From the IMG/VR virus record IMGVR_UViG_3300005095_000056, positions 1 to 34,026 of that record: a stretch of DNA of 34,026 nt, one strand, 5' to 3'. Source of the DNA: a virus. Shown one piece after another: positions 7,144-13,611 of this stretch. How positions within the stretch are numbered: the first letter of the stretch is position 1; every line of letters starts with the position of its first letter. Below the pieces are notes generated by a model. That model saw nothing but the letters and a program-made list of their open reading frames with translations. It was not told the DNA's origin and searched no databases. Both the position numbers and the translations under genes were made by a program.

Positions 7144-7184
7144 AAAATTAAAGAAAAATTCTCATATAAATCATATATAGATAA
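7144..7184 (+). promoter_or_regulatory. Early-type promoter, copy 4
   Basis: AAAATTAAAGAAAAATTCTC leads into ATATAAATCAT (7164-7174), then ATATAGATAAT. It matches copies 1 and 3 in block order and spacing and would drive the two overlapping genes at 7252-7673. Confidence 0.65.
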
Positions 7185-7186
7185 TT

Positions 7187-7245
7187 TAGGGAACTGAGGA
7201 TTGTGCTCCCTTCGGGTTGAGCTGCATCAGTTCCTATAGTAGGAG
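7187..7245 (+). ncRNA. Folded 5' leader with UUCG-capped hairpin
   Basis: GGAACTGA (7190-7197) pairs with TCAGTTCC (7227-7234), extendable by TA/TA past one bulged G. Inside it, GCTC-CC-TTCG-GG-TT-GAGC (7205-7222) forms a second stem capped by a cUUCGg tetraloop. The ribosome site AGGAG (7241-7245) follows seven bases after the outer stem. The layout is the same as at 1497 and 6929: promoter, hairpin close to the likely 5' end, ribosome site. Confidence 0.6.
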
Positions 7246-7251
7246 TTAAGG

Positions 7252-7473
7252 ATGATGAGCTATTTTAAAATAAGACCAAACTATATTAGAATTTTAAGTA
7301 ATCCTACAAATGAGCAAATCAAACTTGCAAGAATGTTGCATCAAAATGTTGCAGATATAGATGTAATAGTGAGAGATGAGAATTCTCTGTTATGCGACAT
7401 TATGATTGCAAGTGATGATGAAGAGCTCGTGGCTGCAATTGAAACTATTTTGAGGAAAGGAGTTATGAAATGA
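7252..7473 (+). CDS. Unrecognised 73-aa early protein
   Basis: This is the first gene after promoter copy 4. AGGAGTTAAGG precedes the tandem ATGs at 7252 and 7255; either may be used. The product reads MMSYFKIRPNYIRILSNPTN and is a small mixed alpha/beta protein with an acidic middle (ASDDEELVAAIETILRKG). No motif recognised. Its last bases overlap the next start (ATGA-type overlap), so the two genes are probably translated together. Confidence 0.7.
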   Translation: MMSYFKIRPNYIRILSNPTNEQIKLARMLHQNVADIDVIVRDENSLLCDIMIASDDEELVAAIETILRKGVMK

Positions 7474-7673
7474 GAGCATATGATTATGTGAAAGGCATGT
7501 TAAAAGAACTAACTAAAGTCGATGGTGTAGTTGTTTTAGGGTATAATGTAAGTAAAGGTCTTTTAGTTGAACTATATAAAAATGAAAAAAGAATCGCTAA
7601 ACTATGGTACAACGATAATATTGATAGATTTTGTACTCAAATTAAAGCGGTGAAAAGAATTATCGCTGCTTAA
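7470..7673 (+). CDS. Unrecognised 67-aa early protein
   Basis: The ATG at 7470 overlaps the TGA of the preceding gene, with AAAGGAGTTATGAA as ribosome site. The product (MRAYDYVKGMLKELTKVDGV at the start) looks like a small single-domain protein with a beta-hairpin-like middle (VVVLGYNVSKGLLVELYKNE) and a basic C-terminus ending AVKRIIAA. No family recognised. It is the last gene of the plus-strand island and converges on the prohead protease gene; the gap between the two holds a terminator for the minus strand. Confidence 0.7.
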   Translation: MRAYDYVKGMLKELTKVDGVVVLGYNVSKGLLVELYKNEKRIAKLWYNDNIDRFCTQIKAVKRIIAA

Positions 7674-7700
7674 TTTTCTCTTTTTATTTTTTATCAAAAC

Positions 7701-7739
7701 AAAAAAAATGAGTAGCCAAATTTTATTTTTTGACTACTC
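7701..7739 (-). terminator. Terminator ending the virion operon
   Basis: Read on the minus strand, GAGTAGTC pairs with GGCTACTC (plus coordinates 7732-7739 and 7710-7717; eight pairs with one G-U), then a T run (A run at 7701-7708). The protease stop codon (7734-7736) lies in the stem. Confidence 0.85.
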
Positions 7740-8528
7740 TAAATTTTCAAGATTTTTCAAATAATCTAATCCTTCAAGTAATGATCCTCTTAATGCAGTA
7801 ACTTTTACTGTTTCTAATACATCAGGGTTTTGAATTGATTCTTGTAATGCACATACACCGTTAATACATATTGCACCATTAGATGCTTGTGTATTGTTTG
7901 TGTTTTTCAATAAATAATCAGTTGATTCTAACATTGGAGATTTAACCATTGGTTTTACATTTGGGTTAAATTTAGCAATTGGGTTTGATGGATTAATAAC
8001 TGCATCATAAGTTACAAATACAAAGCCTTGTGGTACTACATAATTAATACCATTTCTTTCTTGTGTACTACCAATAGCTCTTAAACTAAATCCGATTGTT
8101 CCTTTATCAAGAACAATAAAGTTAGTCATATCTTGTCCCCAATGAGTATGCAATGTTCTCACATGTCCCATTATATATTTTCCATCAATCCAAATTTTGT
8201 CAATACTGTGTGACATTAGTTTTGGATCAATAGTTGTAATTCTTCTTAAATACTGTTCAGTAGTAGGCATTACACCTGCTTCAAATACAGGGTGTCCATA
8301 TTCACCTACTAAATGTTTTTCTCTTACTAATGGTTGAATAGATTCAATAACTGGTCTCATTAATTCAGTAGAATATACTCTTGCATTATTATTTACATCA
8401 TCTAATTTTTGTAGAGGAACTTCTATTGTACAGCTCCATCTACCTGTATTTACATCTTTTGATTCAGTCAGGACTTTATAATCTCCATGTCCTGCAATAA
8501 ACATATCACCTAACGGATGTAACATCAT
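7734..8528 (-). CDS. 21: Prohead core protease, T4 gp21-like
   Basis: This 264-aa protein (T4 gp21 is 212 aa) is the serine protease that processes the head core and shell during maturation. Family marks are NNNARVYSTELMRPVIE (residues 46-62, the 'N-G-R-x-Y' type opening), GEYGHP with probable catalytic His79, and IGFSLRAIGS with probable catalytic Ser148. Own-cleavage-type sites LTE-S (20-23), MLE-S (199-202) and LQE-S (228-231) fit self-processing at both ends, as known for gp21. The start follows AAAGGATAAAAG. A CNGVC-like cysteine pair (ICINGVCA, about 220-227) in the C-terminal extension is unusual. Head-gene neighbours support the call. Confidence 0.88.
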   Translation of the reverse strand: MMLHPLGDMFIAGHGDYKVLTESKDVNTGRWSCTIEVPLQKLDDVNNNARVYSTELMRPVIESIQPLVREKHLVGEYGHPVFEAGVMPTTEQYLRRITTIDPKLMSHSIDKIWIDGKYIMGHVRTLHTHWGQDMTNFIVLDKGTIGFSLRAIGSTQERNGINYVVPQGFVFVTYDAVINPSNPIAKFNPNVKPMVKSPMLESTDYLLKNTNNTQASNGAICINGVCALQESIQNPDVLETVKVTALRGSLLEGLDYLKNLENLE

Positions 8529-8540
8529 CTTTTATCCTTT

Positions 8541-8573
8541 AAAAACACAACAAGCATTATTTAGCTTGTTGTG
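8541..8573 (-). terminator. Hairpin terminator between head gene and protease
   Basis: CACAACAAGC and GCTTGTTGTG (plus coordinates 8564-8573 and 8546-8555) form a perfect 10-bp stem. An 8-base loop contains the stop codon of the upstream gene, and a T run (A5 at 8541-8545) follows on the minus strand. It would reduce read-through into the protease gene. Confidence 0.8.
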
Positions 8574-9579
8574 CTAATATTTTTTGTTTGAATGAACTTA
8601 CAGATTCACAACTTCCGCCTTCTTTATATCTATATCTTTTTGCTTTAGAGTCCCATTCAATACAATCACAAGCATCATATATAATAGTATGACCTTTATT
8701 ACCAAGAGCATCAGCCATTGCTAATGTTACTCTTGCACTAACATATTTTGCTTTATTTAATCCAGAAAGTTGTGAACTAATTCCTGCAGCATCTACAAGT
8801 AGGGCATATTTAAGAATTTTACATACCATTGGTCTTGATACAATTGCAAGTAACATAAAGATACCAACACCAACCATAATACCAAGAACAGTAACAATAA
8901 AATTCATTGCTGCATCTTTAATATTTTTTAATAGATCAATAATTTTTCCAAATATAGTTGGTGCTTTTTTAGTGAAAGATTCACTAATACTTCCATCACT
9001 TTCAACTAATGCTAATGGTTTAGTAGAAATTGAGAAATCAGTTGATTCCATATTTCCTGATTTTTCTTTTAGTTTTTTAACAAGATATCCAACTGTTCCT
9101 ACTAAAACAAATGTTACTACACCAAAACCTACAAGTTCTTTACCAGTAATTTTTTCACCAGCAATTGTAGATTCTTTATCAATATCCTTTCCAAGCATTT
9201 TTGCAACTTTATTAGCAAGTGCATTTACACCTGGAACATGTGTTTTAATCCAATTCCACAGAATTTTAAATGCTTTAACAATAGTGTTAAACCAATCTTT
9301 TATCAATCCCATAATTTTAGAACCAAACCATTTGATAAATGCTAATGGTTTACTAATTTTTTTAGGATCAGCTTTAACCATCTCATGTTTAGCTTCAGCA
9401 ACTTGATTAGATTTAGATTTAAAAAGAGAAGCTATTTTTTCTTTAAATACTTGAAAGACGCCTTTTTTAACATCATCGCCTTTTTCATCATCTTCAAGTA
9501 ATGCAGATCCAATATATAAAGGTTGTCCTGATTCTTGAAGAACCATGATATCTTCATATAAGTTTACTTGTTTTATCAT
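8557..9579 (-). CDS. Membrane-spanning head-cluster protein with protease sites
   Basis: This 340-aa protein lies between the GNAT/acidic gene and the prohead protease, where T4-like phages keep core and scaffold genes. Two hydrophobic segments are likely membrane-spanning (about residues 149-167, GFGVVTFVLVGTVGYLV, and 225-247, with VLGIMVGVGIFMLLAIV). An amphipathic, Trp-rich stretch lies at 80-115. LQE-S (14-17) and LVE-S (191-194) match the prohead-protease pattern; the second falls between the membrane segments. The C-terminal domain has cysteines at CDC (about 304-306). The start follows AAAAAGGACTTTGAT. It could be an internal head protein ejected with the DNA, or membrane-linked head assembly. 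No family recognised. Confidence 0.75.
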   Translation of the reverse strand: MIKQVNLYEDIMVLQESGQPLYIGSALLEDDEKGDDVKKGVFQVFKEKIASLFKSKSNQVAEAKHEMVKADPKKISKPLAFIKWFGSKIMGLIKDWFNTIVKAFKILWNWIKTHVPGVNALANKVAKMLGKDIDKESTIAGEKITGKELVGFGVVTFVLVGTVGYLVKKLKEKSGNMESTDFSISTKPLALVESDGSISESFTKKAPTIFGKIIDLLKNIKDAAMNFIVTVLGIMVGVGIFMLLAIVSRPMVCKILKYALLVDAAGISSQLSGLNKAKYVSARVTLAMADALGNKGHTIIYDACDCIEWDSKAKRYRYKEGGSCESVSSFKQKILAQQAK

Positions 9580-9608
9580 ATCAAAGTCCTTTTTATAGTT
9601 GTTTCACG

Positions 9609-10037
9609 CTATATCAATTTATTAATTTGATTTACTATTTGTTTTAGAACATCATTAAACTGTTTTATAATTTTAGTTTGTTCTTTTGGTTCATATTGGT
9701 TATAGTTGTTTACAAAAATAACAAATAAATATCTTAATTTATATAGTTGTGTTAAAATATCACTAAATTCAGAACTATTTGTTATCATCATATTTTCTGA
9801 TAATTTAATTAGTTTATCAATGTTTGATTTTATTGATGCAAGTTGTACTTTTGTTTTAACATCAATATTACCTAAACTATCATCATCTTCATTTGAATCA
9901 TCATCACTATCAGTATCATCATCAGAATCAGATTCGTCATCATCTTCTAATAAAATTTCTTGATCTTCTAAAAATGGATTTTGCGATTCGAATAGTTCAT
10001 AATATTCTTTATCAATAGTATTAATTGATTCACTCAT
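9609..10037 (-). CDS. Acidic core-like protein from an internal in-frame start
   Basis: Codon 154 of the GNAT gene is an ATG preceded by CAAAAAGGCTCTGAA, the same AAAAAGG plus 7-9 base spacing used by nearly every virion gene here. Translation from it gives 142 aa: MSESINTIDKEYYELFE, then S18 in an LFE-S protease-type site, an acidic run of D, E and S (about residues 28-55), and a helical C-terminus rich in K, N and I. The position of the LxE-S site, 17 residues from this start, matches the neighbouring capsid, protease and membrane head protein. It resembles a small prohead core protein in character (T4 gp67/gp68 are small and charged); homology is not shown. Confidence 0.6.
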   Translation of the reverse strand: MSESINTIDKEYYELFESQNPFLEDQEILLEDDDESDSDDDTDSDDDSNEDDDSLGNIDVKTKVQLASIKSNIDKLIKLSENMMITNSSEFSDILTQLYKLRYLFVIFVNNYNQYEPKEQTKIIKQFNDVLKQIVNQINKLI

Positions 10038-10496
10038 TTCAGAGCCTTTTTGTTGAGATTGTTTATTAAAACATAATACTAATAATTCTTTACTATCAAT
10101 TTTAATCTTTTGGAAATTAAATCTCTGATAATATTTCACAGTGTTACTGTTTAATGGTTTTAAGATAATACAAGAATTTGTTCTTTTTGCAAGTTTCATA
10201 ACAAAATTTAATAAATATGAACCAATTCCTTGATTTTGAATTAGTGCTGCTAAATTTGTTATATAAATTGCATTTTTTACTTTTAATGCTTTACAATATT
10301 TATCATTAGATTTTAAATATCTAAATCTAATTAGACCTAAAACTCTACCATTTTTGACATAAATATAGATTTTAAATGTTTTTAGTTGGTCCTTTATAAC
10401 TTCAGGATAAATATCAATGTTAAATCTTTTTTGATAAATCTTTCTATAATCATCAAAATATTTATCAAGATTATCTTTTGTTAATTCTATAATCAT
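9609..10496 (-). CDS. GNAT acetyltransferase domain fused to an acidic head-core-like domain
   Basis: The full frame encodes 295 aa. Residues 1-150 are GNAT-like: a substrate-side N-terminus, strands around IYIYVKNGRVLGLIRFRY, the acetyl-CoA loop QNQGIGSYLL (about 87-96) and a YYQRFNFQKI stretch (122-131) typical of the fold's last helix and strand. Residues 154-295 form a different protein: a D/E/S-rich run (about 180-208) and a helical C-terminus. The second part has its own ribosome site and start at 10037 (separate entry), so both a long fusion and a short acidic protein may be made. The start here follows AAATAAGGATTAATT. The acetyl acceptor is unknown. Confidence 0.72.
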   Translation of the reverse strand: MIIELTKDNLDKYFDDYRKIYQKRFNIDIYPEVIKDQLKTFKIYIYVKNGRVLGLIRFRYLKSNDKYCKALKVKNAIYITNLAALIQNQGIGSYLLNFVMKLAKRTNSCIILKPLNSNTVKYYQRFNFQKIKIDSKELLVLCFNKQSQQKGSEMSESINTIDKEYYELFESQNPFLEDQEILLEDDDESDSDDDTDSDDDSNEDDDSLGNIDVKTKVQLASIKSNIDKLIKLSENMMITNSSEFSDILTQLYKLRYLFVIFVNNYNQYEPKEQTKIIKQFNDVLKQIVNQINKLI

Positions 10497-10505
10497 AATT
10501 AATCC

Positions 10506-10922
10506 TTATTTATTCCAATGAGACCAACCAAATAATCTAACAGCAATATAAAATACAGTTGCAAAGAATCTAGAAGCTAATGTATTATTTCCTAAAACTT
10601 TTAGTCCACATCTTAATATTTCATCTGCTGTCTTTCTATCTACTTCATGTGTTGTATATAGATAATCATGAACCACAACAACAGGATTATATACATATCT
10701 ATAAGGAACTAAAGGTTTTAGAAAACGAGGAACAGAAGCAAAATCTGTTTCAAATCCTTTTGGAACTACAAAATATATATTTTTTATTATTACTTTAAGG
10801 TCTTCATAAAGGATCCAATTTTTAGGATCCTTTGAATTAAGCTTAACAACAACAGTTGATTTGATTTTATTATGTTCTTTTAAGTACTTTTTATCTTTCT
10901 TATTAAAATTTATAACTGGCAT
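10506..10922 (-). CDS. DUF1353-family protein
   Basis: This is a 138-aa product. The ATG at 10922 is chosen over 10934 because GAGGTG lies five bases before it. The region VPKGFETDFASVPRFLKPLV, then VVVHDYLY and a D-rich R-K-T-A-D helix, then AVRLFGWSHW, is the signature order of the DUF1353 phage family. In that family a conserved His-Asp pair (here in VHDYLY) and the DFASVP loop are the invariant parts. The biochemical role is not established; family members are common in tailed-phage structural or lysis regions. The adjoining GNAT gene begins 10 bases downstream in the same operon. Confidence 0.85.
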   Translation of the reverse strand: MPVINFNKKDKKYLKEHNKIKSTVVVKLNSKDPKNWILYEDLKVIIKNIYFVVPKGFETDFASVPRFLKPLVPYRYVYNPVVVVHDYLYTTHEVDRKTADEILRCGLKVLGNNTLASRFFATVFYIAVRLFGWSHWNK

Positions 10923-10960
10923 AATACACCTCATTAGTCTTTTAATAAGTGTTCTTAAAA

Positions 10961-11662
10961 TTAATCACATTCAGGAGGAATGAACCCTAAGATATCAATT
11001 ACTGAAGAAATTTGTGGAGTTCCATCATCATTAGTAGGGGCAAGTTGCCCCATTTCATCAACTAAACCAGCTGTATAATCAAGATACATTTGAGGTGTAA
11101 AATCAGGATTAGAGAAAATATATTTCATGAATACTATTCCTCTTCTTGCATGTTCAAAATCTTTACCACATACAAGTAATTTTGTTCCTCTTCTAACCCC
11201 TTCAATTTTTGCAATAAGAGCATCATATATCTGTTTCCATTGTTCACCATTTTGTAAAACTATATTAATTAAGTCATCAACTGAAACACCTGATGTTTGA
11301 GCTTCCCATTCAAAAAATTCTTTATCTCCTTCAAGTGCTTTTTCATATTTAAGTTTGTAATTATCTACCTGTTGCTTAGGAACACCTGGTAAAATCAAAT
11401 ATGGTGCTTCATCAGTTAATTTTGCAGCAACTTTTTTGATAATATCAAGGTAATTTTGTTGTAAATCATATTCATATTTATCTTGATCAAAAATCCATGT
11501 ATTATTTTCTTCATCAAAATGATAATATTCACCTTTTGATAATTCAGGTATTTCTACTTCTGTATAAGCATAAATATCACCAACATTTAGCTTATTAAAT
11601 GCATCAATTGATTGTAATACCATTTTGAAATATTTTGTTTCTTTATCATAAACATATAACAT
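10961..11662 (-). CDS. Unrecognised 233-aa protein of the fibre cassette
   Basis: The start at 11662 follows AAAAAGGAGCTAGATA. The N-terminal part (MLYVYDKETKYFKMVLQSID and YYHFDEENNTWIFDQDKYEY) has the compact 'write-then-state' layout seen in tail-fibre assembly and DUF4376-like proteins. The middle is helical (about 75-150), and the protein ends with an Asp- and Pro-containing tail, GFIPPECD. It follows two fibre-like genes in the same operon, so a fibre chaperone or fibre-tip role is a guess. No catalytic motif or membrane segment is visible. Confidence 0.65.
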   Translation of the reverse strand: MLYVYDKETKYFKMVLQSIDAFNKLNVGDIYAYTEVEIPELSKGEYYHFDEENNTWIFDQDKYEYDLQQNYLDIIKKVAAKLTDEAPYLILPGVPKQQVDNYKLKYEKALEGDKEFFEWEAQTSGVSVDDLINIVLQNGEQWKQIYDALIAKIEGVRRGTKLLVCGKDFEHARRGIVFMKYIFSNPDFTPQMYLDYTAGLVDEMGQLAPTNDDGTPQISSVIDILGFIPPECD

Positions 11663-11676
11663 TATCTAGCTCCTTT

Positions 11677-12528
11677 TTAACCAAATAGTGCATGAAATAG
11701 ATCAGTATATGTTACAGTACCGCCATTCCACGCATCATCAGTAACAGTCCACATTACAACAAGTACTGCTTGTGCTCTATCAAATAAATAAGCATCATAA
11801 TCATTATCAGTATTGGTATCGTAATCATGAACTTGTACAGGTTTATTTGAAAATACTATATGATGTATTGATGGATCTTCTCCTCTACCGTGTTCAACTA
11901 CTTTATATGATGTATAAATTTCTTTATTTTCATCTATTTTTATATTATGTTCAGCTAATACATCACCATATCCATCAGCACCAGTGTTACCTGAGAATTT
12001 AATATTATTAACTGAGTCAAATTTAAAAATTAGAAATCCTACTGATCTATAAATTGAGTTACTATATGCAAGCCTAATATCATCAATTGTAATATAATTT
12101 CCCCTATCATAAATATCATCACCACCATCATTAATATAATAGTCATCACCATCATACCTAATAGGATATGTATATTTTTCATACGCTCTCAAATTATCAC
12201 GCCATGTATCAACTAATACTAATGGCGGTGCATCATCAGGAACAGCACCATCAGTAACAACTGATATTTTTCCAGTTTCTGGATCAATAAAAAATTTACT
12301 TGTATCAAGATAAGATTGTAAAAATTCATCAGGTGAAATTATTTCTGTTTGTTGAAATTTTTCTTTAAATGTATCTTCTGTTAATATTAAGTTAACATTA
12401 TCATTAACATCTTTTGTATGTAATTCTCCAGTATCAGCATTTAATACAATTTCGCCTTGTTTCATAGCACTTTTAATATCATCTGTTAAATCACCACTAT
12501 ACCTTCTTGGTAAAAATATAATTCCCAT
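11677..12528 (-). CDS. Fibre-like virion protein, 283 aa
   Basis: The start follows AAAAAGGATATTACAA. The N-terminus MGIIFLPRRYSGDLTDDIKS and the phrase GEIVLNADTGELHTKDVNDN match the opening of phage fibre and appendage proteins, in which a short 'value appears as sampled data' module (GELxxxxDTGELYxxD) precedes a shaft or tip. The adjoining gene at 12612 opens in the same style. The C-terminal two thirds are aromatic- and Asp-rich, beta-like, with no recognised binding domain. Lying between portal and protease, it may decorate the head or neck rather than the tail tip; that is inference. Confidence 0.6.
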   Translation of the reverse strand: MGIIFLPRRYSGDLTDDIKSAMKQGEIVLNADTGELHTKDVNDNVNLILTEDTFKEKFQQTEIISPDEFLQSYLDTSKFFIDPETGKISVVTDGAVPDDAPPLVLVDTWRDNLRAYEKYTYPIRYDGDDYYINDGGDDIYDRGNYITIDDIRLAYSNSIYRSVGFLIFKFDSVNNIKFSGNTGADGYGDVLAEHNIKIDENKEIYTSYKVVEHGRGEDPSIHHIVFSNKPVQVHDYDTNTDNDYDAYLFDRAQAVLVVMWTVTDDAWNGGTVTYTDLFHALFG

Positions 12529-12557
12529 TTGTAATATCCTTTTTATTAAAAATTTAA

Positions 12558-12597
12558 CAAAAAATAAAGTGAAACAACCTTTGTAGTTGTTTCACTT
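12558..12597 (-). terminator. Terminator between two fibre-like genes
   Basis: On the minus strand AAGTGAAACAAC and GTTGTTTCACTT (plus coordinates 12586-12597 and 12567-12578) form a perfect 12-bp stem, followed by TATTTTTTG. It begins about 15 bases after the stop of the 229-aa gene. Confidence 0.88.
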
Positions 12598-12611
12598 ATG
12601 TATTCTCAAAA

Positions 12612-13301
12612 TTAGAACCATCCACCATCAACTTGATCAACAAATTCTAATCCTGATTCATCTTCTTTAACTGCTACAAGTTTACCGCCTTGTCCACTAT
12701 ATGAACCAGGTGTATCATCTAAACCTAAGAATGTTGTTCTACCAACATTAGATGCTGCAGTTGAAACCCATTTACTATTATTTGCATCCCAAATTAAAAC
12801 ATCACCATTATTTGGGTTTAGATTATCATCAACATCTTTAATATCTTTTAGGTAAAGAACAACATCACCAGTTTTACCATTTACTGATGTAACAGCATCA
12901 GGAGTTAATATTTCTGTCCAATCAGACATATCACCGTTATTATTGTTATTTCTAATATAAGTTTTTCTTTCATCAGTTCTTACTGCGATATCTCCTGTTT
13001 GTGCATCAAGATTTAATTGTTCATCTTCACTATTTACAACAAATACTTCTGAAATTGATAGCGCAGGTAATTGATCAGTAGGAATTTTTCCATTTTCATC
13101 AAGTGTAGCTACACCATTAGCTTGTGCTTTTTCAGTTTGTGGTATGAAATAATTTCCATCTATCTTAATACCACCAGCAGTAGACCCATCACCTACATAT
13201 AACTCATGAGTATCAGTAGTATAGATTAACTCACCTTCAGCAGGAGTATAATTTAATCTATCTTTACTTAACCCTCTTTTTATAGTAATAGTTACTTGCA
13301 T
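12612..13301 (-). CDS. Phage fibre protein, 229 aa
   Basis: Several phrases are typical of phage tail- or head-fibre shafts: PAEGELIYTTDTHELYVGDG (residues about 20-40), ANGVATLDENGKIPTDQLPA (about 61-80), VTSVNGKTGDVVL (about 138-150) and a closing LGLDDTPGSYSGQGGKLVAV block ending in GWF. Each is a small module used in many unrelated phages to build trimeric fibres. At 229 aa it is short for a receptor-binding fibre, so it may be an adaptor, a head decoration or a neck fibre. The start follows AAAGGAAGGAATA. Confidence 0.75.
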   Translation of the reverse strand: MQVTITIKRGLSKDRLNYTPAEGELIYTTDTHELYVGDGSTAGGIKIDGNYFIPQTEKAQANGVATLDENGKIPTDQLPALSISEVFVVNSEDEQLNLDAQTGDIAVRTDERKTYIRNNNNNGDMSDWTEILTPDAVTSVNGKTGDVVLYLKDIKDVDDNLNPNNGDVLIWDANNSKWVSTAASNVGRTTFLGLDDTPGSYSGQGGKLVAVKEDESGLEFVDQVDGGWF

Positions 13302-13335
13302 TATTCCTTCCTTTTATATGTTTTTTTAGTTATTT

Positions 13336-13566
13336 TTAAAATGTTCCACAATCAAGAAAACTAACTTCATCAACAATTTTCTGACTTGACCAAGTTGTTT
13401 CATTTGATACATTATCATCATCAATACAACAAGAAACATTATCTAATTCTTGTTGTATTTTTTGACTTGACCAAGTTGTGTAATTTGTTATAGCATTGTC
13501 GTCAATTTCAGTTTGTGGAAAATAATAGTTCAATATATTTTCAATACTATGTGATGTAGTAGTCAT
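13336..13566 (-). CDS. Small fibre-like protein with duplicated TTWSSQKI motif
   Basis: The 76-aa product contains two copies of one motif: N-A-I-T-N-Y-TTWSSQKI-QQELDNV (about residues 24-44) and N-V-S-N-E-TTWSSQKI-VDEV (about 52-68). The S-x-x-TTWSSxKI pattern is common in fibre and appendage proteins of tailed phages, often next to a coiled coil. The start at 13566 follows AAGGAAATAAT. It is the first gene after the portal and heads the fibre-like cassette. A disulfide-capable CC pair (46-47) and CGTF end are present. Role unknown. Confidence 0.65.
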   Translation of the reverse strand: MTTTSHSIENILNYYFPQTEIDDNAITNYTTWSSQKIQQELDNVSCCIDDDNVSNETTWSSQKIVDEVSFLDCGTF

Positions 13567-13611
13567 ATTATTTCCTTATTTATAACGACCTATTCTATCT
13601 TTTTAAGTTGT

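Larger units (their letters stand above)
6755..7251. other. Regulatory island between capsid and small early genes
   Basis: These 497 bases hold no ordinary gene. From left to right they contain the AT-rich capsid leader (minus strand), promoter copy 3, a leader hairpin, a 23-codon frame overlapping a long RNA stem, a T-rich tract, promoter copy 4 and another folded leader. Each is listed separately. Confidence 0.8.

Noticed and set aside
13577-13584. TATAAATA as promoter for the 76-aa gene
   Set aside because: By T4 spacing transcription would start about five bases before the ATG, after the ribosome site, leaving a leaderless message. Possible but weak.
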